DNA from: Sambucus nigra
Lineage: Eukaryota; Streptophyta; Magnoliopsida; Dipsacales; Adoxaceae
Length of the DNA: 64,000 nucleotides
Direction of reading: 5' to 3'
Assembly (NCBI GenBank): GCA_949130495.1
Contig: OX422213.1
Coordinates: forward strand, 542,264,467-542,328,466
Below are positions 57,116-64,000 of this stretch, piece after piece. The position numbers and the translations under genes are program-made. Positions within the stretch are counted from its first letter, which is position 1. Every line of letters starts with the position of its first letter. Under the pieces are notes generated by a model. It did not search any database. It was not told the origin of the DNA and saw only the letters and a program-made list of their open reading frames with translations.

Positions 57116-59062
57116 CATTATCATACCTATAATATAATATCAACAAGGTACTCACATTACCCTAAGATAATTCCCATACGTAGCGTTATATCTCTTATAA
57201 ACATAACTTTTATCAACTAGGATTGAATACCAGCATCACATGGCTCATAGTCTATAGTGTTTCAATCACACTATATGACTTATCAACAAAACCAACATCC
57301 TCGTATCCTATAACATCTCTCCACTCCCGACGTCGTTAAGGTTCATGCGAGGAGCGTTTCGCAAAGCGAAATCCAAACAATGAACCCCTCCAATACACTA
57401 CTACTAAACTTTGTCGGTCGTGGAGGTCCGTCAACTTTAAATATGCAATCGGGATAACCTCATACCCTCTTTCAACCAAATGTGGTCTGAACTCCCATCT
57501 CTATCCAGGAGACATACCACTAAGCGCTTGTATTACACTCAGTCCTTGCGCAATCAATAATGAGCTTAAACTCACACCTTGATGTTCAAATTGCAACTCT
57601 AAGGCTACCCATGTGTTATATTAAATCTCACCTACTAGACCTATCCTTAATCCTCATGCATATAAATTAGAATCCAACACATGAATCTAGCAACCGAAAT
57701 TTCTTTCAATTTAATTATCATAATTCTAATCAATTAAATCCCAATCACATTAATTCGATTCTTCTCTAGGGCTTACTGATCTTCTCTAAGTCCCATAATA
57801 TCCAATTAATAATCACCAAAGATCTAAAAAAGGCTTGGGATACGAACAAGCATTAAAAAAAATAACTTTAACAATTCTGGGGAGGTCGATCGATCGAAGG
57901 CAGGGGGTCGATTGATCGATCGCCGAGATATCAACCCAGTTTTCTGCATTTCTTCTACTACGGGTTTCATCATTTTTGGTCATTCAAACCTTCATATTAA
58001 CATCCAAATGACTTATAATCCTTACTAAATGATATATCAACATATATGAATGATTTCTAATGCTATAAACATCCTAGAATAATCAAGAGTTTGAATTAAA
58101 AGCATATATTCATCCTATTTTCCAGAAAATTTATAAACATGATATCTTCAAGAACACAAAAATGATTCTAATAATTTCTTCAACAACTTACTGATTATTT
58201 CGCTGATTACTATCGACCTACAACATGAGTTTGATTCCCATATATTTTGAGTTTCGATAAATCCATTAACAACTCTATCCTTTTATCTTCCAAACATGAA
58301 AAATCTCCTCTTTTTATAACTATTATAACATGGACAATATACAAACTTATAATGCAATTATCAAACACTTGCCTCTAATGAAGGTCTAATCCTTTGGGGT
58401 AGTATATCACAGGTGGTTCTCCCTTTTACGTCCAACTTCTGATGGTGGTTGGTGGTGGTGACCATTGGTCTTTAGTTCCTCTCCTTTCCAAGTAAACTTC
58501 TTTTCTCCCAAGCAACCTTTCACTCTCTCTAAGAAGATGACCTTTCAATTTTGTGTAGAAGAGATGAATGAACCCACGTACAACTAATCTCCAAATACTT
58601 ATAATAAGACAAAATCTGAAATCCCTATTCATCCCCCTTGTAAAAATAACCAAAATGCCCTTTTGGTTGTCTTTTCATTTCCAAATGACCCGAGATTCAA
58701 AACCAACATCCAAATAGATTTTTCTGACTATTTCAACCCTTTCGGATGCAACGACGCAGTCGAAACGACTATAAGGTTGATGTAAAAATAAGTTTCCATT
58801 TTAATTTAATAAATTAGTCCCGACACGTCCCATACCGCGTCCGACTAAAAATTGAAATTACTGAATTAATATCACACCGTCATATCAATAACATCACATT
58901 CATATATTACCTAAATATCTTTAAGTAATATTCATAATCATACATTTTAATATCCATAATTCGGATAAAACCCAAATGAATTAATTTATAATAAAATCTA
59001 ATTAATCCATTAATTTAAAATATAATCCATTTTAAAAGTCATTAAAATTACGGTGTATTACA
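57116..59062 (-). repeat. Solo LTR, 5' segment (element sense)
   Basis: It begins with the second CATTA copy (57116-57120) and runs to the LTR start at 59062. It contains GATCGATCGA-type palindromes near 57885-57930. The ORF at 58426-58653 is not supported. Confidence 0.75.
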
Positions 59063-60976
59063 GCACTTTGCCATCCAAGTGCATTGGCCCTTTTTAGCCA
59101 TTATCCAACAAGACTGACGCTTCAGTCTTGTTTGGGGGTGATTCTCATCACCCAATTTTTTTGTCGCCCCGCGCCATCATATATCTTATCATTAGGGTGA
59201 GAATGGTTCGGTCTGGCTGAAGACATTAAACTTAGTGCTACCGGGAGGCAGCCCGCATTTTTTTGTACTAGTCTCATCCTGTTTGGGGGTGGTGTTTCAC
59301 ATCACCCAATGCTTTATCATGTTATGGACTTGTACAGATTTTTTTACTTCTTAGTCAGGTTTATTATTAGCGATATCTGTCCACTTCATTAGCGGTTCAT
59401 TCTGGTAATCTCTTTCCTACCTTATGCTCTCAATTTTAAAAATTATTTACCTAACATCAAGGACGATGTTCCTTTTTGTTTGGGGGTGGGGAATTTTATC
59501 AAAATCGTGCCTCTTTTGAAAAATTTTGAGTTTTAAACTTGATTTTTAAAATTTTCGTGTTGTTTCTTTCATCTCATTCAGTGACATGAATTTTCAATCA
59601 TCCATCTTTCAAAGTCTAGGAATCAAGGTAGAGGATATATCTTTTTTTAAATGGCTTATGTAATACATAACAAGGCATTTTGCACTATGAATTTCTAGAC
59701 TCAACAAAATTTGCGCACTTATCATGTCATTACGTTTAGAGTTGAAGAGTATTATAATTCTCAAGAGAACCTTAAGGATCACTAGTGGAGACTTTAGCTT
59801 GTGAGATTCGTGCCTTTCACCCTTTCAGAGTGTTTTACGCAATCTCCGAGTCACAAGTTGATTTAACTTCTTTTGGGTTCGCACTTTAAATTGTTGTATG
59901 ATCTCATTATCTTTGATAAAATTTTAGCTTGATCACTGAGAACCACATCACTTTCGAGTTGTAAGAAACACGTGTCTTGAAATTAGTCCCGATCACTAGG
60001 ACTTTCATCTATACACCTACCACTTTCCCCCATATCATATTCCCATTCATTTCACCCACCATATTCTACCCTATTCACACACATCCCCCTCACTCTCACT
60101 TACCATCTCCATTTATATTTCATCCATCATTTTTTTGAGAAAAAGAGTGTTGATTCCAATTGTTAAATGTTTTCATTGTTAGTTTGAAAAAAGAGAGAAA
60201 AACAAAAAAAAAGGAAAAAAATAGCAAAAATAGAAAAAAAAGAATAAAGAGAAAAAGAAAAGAAAAATATATAGAAAAAAAAGAAGAGAAAATATATATA
60301 AAAAAAATAGAGAGTTTTGTAGTTAGTTCTTTTGTAATAAAGACATTTGTTCTTCATGTGTACACTCTTCTCACTCATCCATCATACATCATTTCACACA
60401 TACATCCATCATACCACACCTCATACTATCCTTGCCATTTCATTTCCCCTCACCCATAATCATCCATATTTTACCTAGGTGTTCGGGAAAATGAAAGTCA
60501 ACGTGGTGAATAACTCGACGTTCTCACTATAGTGATTAGCATTTCTTTCACGAGATCAATTTTATTTCTAATTGTTCGTTCTTTCTTATGTGTGTGTGAG
60601 ACGTTTGAATTTGCTTACATTTACTCACCTCCTCACACACAAGAGCGATACACTAACCCAAATCTCGAGAGTTCGTTTGAGAGATTTATATCTTGTGAGA
60701 TTTGAAGTTGAAGCGTTGATTCCGAAGAGGCAATCTAGGAATTACTCTTGTGATACTCGACCCATTTTGACTGATTCACATTACACACGTTGAGTTATAG
60801 GAAGTATGTTCTTGAGTATTTACTTAGCTAAACTTTTTATGCTCTTCTAGCTTGTATTTCTGAAATCAAATATTTCTCATGTGATGGATTGTGCGATTAT
60901 TCTATGTCTAATAAGAGATTGACTGCCTTTCAATAAATTTTTGCAAATAAGAATTTTGTGGGTATATGCCCTGCAA
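59063..60976 (+). other. Non-coding tail of element C
   Basis: It contains an 8-bp hairpin AAGACTGA/TCAGTCTT (59110-59129); two GGGGGTG hairpins (59136-59153 and 59287-59307), each followed by AAT; the CATCA-AGGA-CGATG motif (59455-59468) followed by TTTGGGGGTGGGG; and an A/G-rich tract (60185-60310). The order parallels the tail of element A. The purine-tract ORF at 60160-60459 is low-complexity and not a gene. Confidence 0.55.
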
Positions 60977-61071
60977 ACCCTCACTAGACACAACTCGTCC
61001 TGTAGGGCAACCTATAGGTTTAAAGGCTTGTTGCACATGCTAAGTGCAATCGCAAGTGCCCGCGAAAGTGG
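60977..61071 (+). ncRNA. Conserved structured block of element C (shared with element A)
   Basis: 95 bp aligning with 20601-20694. Hairpin TAGG-GCAA-CCTA (61003-61014) has a GNRA loop with a different sequence from A. Hairpin GTTGCAC/GTGCAAT (61030-61050) keeps pairing although the bases at the loop side changed from T-A to C-G. It ends CCCGCGAAAGTGG, as in A, about 65 bp before the polypurine tract. Confidence 0.55.
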
Positions 61072-61135
61072 TACACTTTTGGTTTCTTATCTTTCTCTTT
61101 CTCTCTATCTTATTGCACGAGGACTAGCAACGCTC

Positions 61136-61150
61136 TTTTTGGGGGTGGTG
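61136..61150 (+). promoter_or_regulatory. Polypurine tract of element C
   Basis: CTTTTTGGGGGTGGTG lies directly before the 3' LTR start TGATAAGCACCC at 61151. Confidence 0.65.
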
Positions 61151-63850
61151 TGATAAGCACCCAAAACTGTATAATTTATACCCCGAATAGACATACTTTA
61201 GTTGCTAATTCTTGACAATTTGGGTCTTATGCGCTTAATTGTTCAATATGCAGGATTAATTGCAGTTGCGATGTCAAAAGCTATATTTCTAAGCAATTTA
61301 CAGTTAAAATAGAGCTAAATACCCAATTCTCGGACCCTACCCGCGCCTAAGCCTACCCTAGCCTACCCTAAACCTAGTGTGTGTTTTGTTTGTCCCTTTT
61401 TACATTTTTATATTTTTAGTTTGAGTCATTTTTATTTTTAGGATTTATTTTAGATTTATTTAGTATTTTCTAGGTTTATTTTCTATTTTTATCTTTATTA
61501 GTATAATTTTATTTTATTTTGTTTTTTATTAATTTTTAGTTTTAGTTTTATTTTATTTTATTAGGTTTAGAATTTTAAAGATTTTATGTATTTTTAGTTG
61601 GATTAGATTTTGCATTTTCTTTTTAGGATTTTAAATATAAGTTTTATTTTAATGTTTATTTCTTTTTAGTTTCAATTTTTATTTGAGTCTTTATTTTATT
61701 TTAGAATAGGATTTTATTCTTTTATATTTTATTTTATTTTATAATTTTGTTTTTATCAGTTAGTTTTAGTTTTATTTTTAAGGGTTCAAACTAACACACA
61801 CACACAAATCCCATACTACCCTACACCTAAACTACACACAACACCAACCCTCACCCTCGTACTACTAACCTACATCCATACACACATTAACCCACACCAC
61901 TCCATCTTCAACCTTCCACCCTTATCTTTCCTCTCTCCTCACCAACTAAAATCCATTAACAAACCAAACTCAAACAACTAAACCCCAACCCGTGTCTGGC
62001 GGCGCCTCTTACCATCATACCCGCCGGCGAAACCCCAGCCTCCGACGACTTTCCTAATCTCATTTCACTCCCCACGTCGGCACCTACCCTACCCTGTCGC
62101 CGGCAGCCTGCCAACCCAACCGGCCTGCCCTCTGCCCCAACCCGTACCCGCCAGAACCGTCTCCGACCTGCTGACCCATCTCTGGCGCCCTAATCGACGA
62201 CAACCCGGCGACCCTACTCTGATCCCATATTGGTGACCCTCTCCCTCCGGTCGCAACCCCCTCGTCGTCCAGCCTATTTCCGGCACCATCTTGCCAAACC
62301 CGACAGCCTTACCCGAAGCCCCATGTCCAAACCCGGAACCCTCTTTCAAAAACCACCCAAACTCAACCCAATTCCCAAAATCCACCAAAGCCATTTTCAT
62401 CCAAAACCCATATCCCGATTTTTCCACCTGCTAAAAATAAAAGTCAAAACCAAAGACAATAAACTCATTAAAAACCCACATGTCTTTTAACTCTTCTTCC
62501 CCCGACTTAACCCACTTTACCCTTTTTCCCATATTACCCCCATAAACCATTTAAAAGCAATCTGCATTGTTTACACTCCTCACCCCTCATTCACATGACC
62601 TGACACCATATCCATATTCACCCCTAGCCATATACCCAATATACCCCTTTGCTCCATGGGCCTACTAGATAAGAAGACCATGCTCATTCATAGGAAAAAA
62701 ATTAATCTTTTAGATAGGAATTTGAAGAGAGAAAAAAATACCATTTTAGTGTAGGTTTTAGATTCGATTTTTTATTTTGTTTTAGATAGTGAGGAGAAAA
62801 AAATTGTTGTGAGGATTAAATTGAGTGAGATCTTGATGTAATTGTTTTTGAATCATTCAAATTAAGGGATGTGAATTTTAACTCATGGATTGAAGATCAA
62901 TTAAGCATCAATAGATTGGGGTTTATTGTTCTTTCCTCATCTCATTTATTTTATGCCTTTGATTATTAATTTGTCATATTTCATATCATGTTAGGCTAAA
63001 TCCCCTTTCAAGGGGTGGGGTAAAATCCTTATTTGATGTTATTTTATTTGTATTACTTTGATTACTTGAAAAGTTCCTTTGAATGTTAATTTTGACCCCT
63101 CACCCTTAAATTTACGCCTCGAGAGAGGGTAAATAATTTTCGAGAGAAAAATAAAATTCTAGTTATAATATCCATTTTAGATTCGAACTAGGGATATGGG
63201 TTTCTTAAGTGGGGTATTATAACTTGAATTTCTACTCTAAAATTATTTTCTAATATTTACATGAATTTTAATTGATCGATCCTAGCGGGTGATTAATTAA
63301 AAGGAGTGTAGATCTATTTTTCTAGATTTGTGGGGTGTTAAACTTAATTTTCTAAAAGATTACTATTATAATTATACTTGCAATGAGAGTTGGTTTGTAA
63401 TTTTGATATTAATTTGGGAGAATTAAAATATTTAAATAATTAATTAGAATAACTAAAATTTGTGGTGTAATCCCATTCTTTGATTGTTCTCACAAATATT
63501 TACCTCACTCATCTTTTATTTTAGTGTTAGACTTTATTTTTCATTTTAGTCGTTTTCTGGTTAGTTATTATCATATCACATTAGTTTAGTTTATTTTAAA
63601 TCATCACCTCACCCTATTGTTTTAATATTGAAAAAGCTAAAAAAAATTGAAAAGTGAAAAAGCACAAAAAGAAAATAAAAAGTGAATTACAATTGAATTT
63701 GTCTCTAGATTAAATCCTAGGAAGTGGATTGATACCCTTACTTACCTATACACTTTAGATTGTAATATTTTGTAGGTATTTGAGGATTTTGACTAACAAG
63801 GACTTTTCAAGCAACGACAAGAAAAATACATGCAAAAGCCTTATTTATCA
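61151..63850 (+). repeat. 3' LTR of element C
   Basis: 2700 bp and uninterrupted, starting TGATAAGCACCC and ending TTATTTATCA. It is collinear with 35985-37066 joined to 44381-46011. The minus-strand ORF at 62089 and the plus-strand ORF at 62230 are LTR translations without support. Confidence 0.93.
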
Positions 63851-63855
63851 ATAAC

Positions 63856-64000
63856 GATCAACGTAGGGGTAGTCGTGTAAATCTTATTTTTGTAATATTA
63901 TTCTTATATCTTCCTATGGATGACTCACTTTGTTTTTTCCATGATCCTAGTCGAGGATTCCTACCTCCATTATGTATATACACATGCACACATATCACGG
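63856..64000 (+). repeat. 3' LTR of the Ogre-type element, second segment (runs off the window)
   Basis: After ATAAC at 63851-63855 the sequence GATCAACGTAGGGG picks up exactly where the 5' LTR reads past 13484, and it matches to the window end at about 13632. About 340 bp of LTR should follow beyond the window. Confidence 0.9.

Larger units (their letters stand above)
48889..59062 (-). mobile_element. Gypsy-type solo LTR (minus orientation), split by a Sirevirus
   Basis: On the minus strand it begins TGTAATACACCGTAATTTT (at 59062) and ends ...GGGGGGTGTTACA (at 48889). The target duplication GCACT is at 48884-48888 and 59063-59067. Removing the Sirevirus (50196-57115) and its duplication leaves about 3.25 kb with no coding sequence, no primer site and no second LTR copy, so it is a solo LTR formed by recombination between LTRs. 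The long LTR with a TGTAA(C/T)ACCCC-type start suggests a chromovirus, possibly Tekay/Del-like, but that is inference. Confidence 0.75.
35985..63850 (+). mobile_element. Element C: large non-autonomous LTR retrotransposon (host of copia, solo LTR and Sirevirus)
   Basis: It starts TGATAAGCATCC and ends ...TTATTTATCA, with the ATAAC duplication on both sides; the empty site is readable in the Ogre 5' LTR at 13478-13490. LTRs are 2.7 kb. The internal region (46012-61150) minus insertions is about 5 kb. It has an Athila-type primer site, one broken gag-like ORF region, a long non-coding tail with G-rich hairpins, a purine tract and the structured block shared with element A. No protease, RT or integrase was found, so it is a large non-autonomous derivative. 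The sister LTRs are visibly more diverged than those of A or the copia. Confidence 0.9.
11889..64000 (+). mobile_element. Tat/Ogre-type Ty3/gypsy retrotransposon (host of nested insertions; 3' end beyond window)
   Basis: The long LTRs start TGTAGACACCCC (11889) and TATAGGCACCCC (34391). A tRNA-Arg-like primer site follows the first LTR. The internal region of about 20 kb (13975-34390) includes element A. Order: leader, gag, protease, RT, RNase H, second RNase H, integrase, two minus-strand genes, 80-bp repeats, 3' LTR. The double RNase H, huge LTRs and extra ORFs between pol and the 3' LTR are known traits of the Tat/Ogre group. Two insertions by other elements (15936-22443 and 35985-63850) have 5-bp duplications, and the pre-insertion sequence can be read from the continuous gag frame and from the sister LTR. 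All coding parts are damaged. Confidence 0.88.

Noticed and set aside
60160..60459. ORF with a Lys/Glu-rich middle in element C
   Set aside because: It is an A/G-rich low-complexity tract; element A has a similar purine tract at the same relative place that does not keep a frame.
1..64000. tRNA, rRNA, CRISPR arrays, bacterial-type operons, organelle DNA
   Set aside because: None was seen. Repeats are transposon-derived or satellite-like, and the coding parts are plant retrotransposon genes.

Overview
This 64 kb window is a nested stack of plant LTR retrotransposons. No intact host gene is visible. The plant origin rests on several element signatures: a Tat/Ogre-type Ty3/gypsy element with two RNase H domains and a tRNA-Arg-like primer site, Athila-type primer sites, a Sirevirus-type gag, and an antisense gene with a plant mobile domain. 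A eudicot with a large, repeat-rich genome is likely, but the species cannot be named from sequence alone.

Layout. Bases 1-2060 hold AT-rich minisatellite-like sequence and a 216-bp tandem duplication. Bases 2062-5490 are a heavily mutated gag-pol remnant of a Ty3/gypsy element. Bases 5538-5840 look like one end of a CACTA transposon. Bases 6350-7580 are a tandem array of about 168-bp units. Bases 7581-10132 hold no recognisable gene. A gypsy-type LTR fragment starts at 10133 and is cut by a very large Tat/Ogre-type element that begins at 11889 and runs past the end of the window.

The Ogre-type element (5' LTR 11889-13974; 3' LTR 34391-35984, resuming at 63856) has gag, protease, RT, RNase H, a second RNase H and integrase. 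These are broken by stops and a few frameshifts. Between pol and the 3' LTR, on the opposite strand, it carries two decayed extra genes (29223-30511 and 31124-32905), then an array of 80-bp repeats. Two other LTR elements sit inside it. Element A (15936-22443) splits gag. Element C (35985-63850) splits the 3' LTR. Both are pol-less, have Athila-type primer sites, and share structured sequence motifs near their 3' ends although their ORFs do not look alike.

Element C was itself hit twice. A nearly full-length Ty1/copia element (37067-44375) lies in its 5' LTR. A gypsy solo LTR (48889-59062, minus orientation) lies in its coding region, and that solo LTR was split by a pol-less Sirevirus (50196-57115, minus strand). 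Each insertion within these is framed by a 5-bp target-site duplication: TCGGT/TCGAT for A, ATAAC for C, CTCTG for the copia, GCACT for the solo LTR and CATTA for the Sirevirus. The order of events is therefore readable directly: older LTR fragment, then Ogre, then A and C, then copia and solo LTR in C, then the Sirevirus in the solo LTR.

No protein-coding element looks able to move by its own proteins. The copia polyprotein is the best preserved (one frame, three stops) but lacks the first catalytic Asp of its RT. The most interesting items are the spliced antisense plant-mobile-domain gene in the Ogre element, the covarying hairpins shared by A and C, and the copia primer site, which matches its own LTR rather than a tRNA 3' end.
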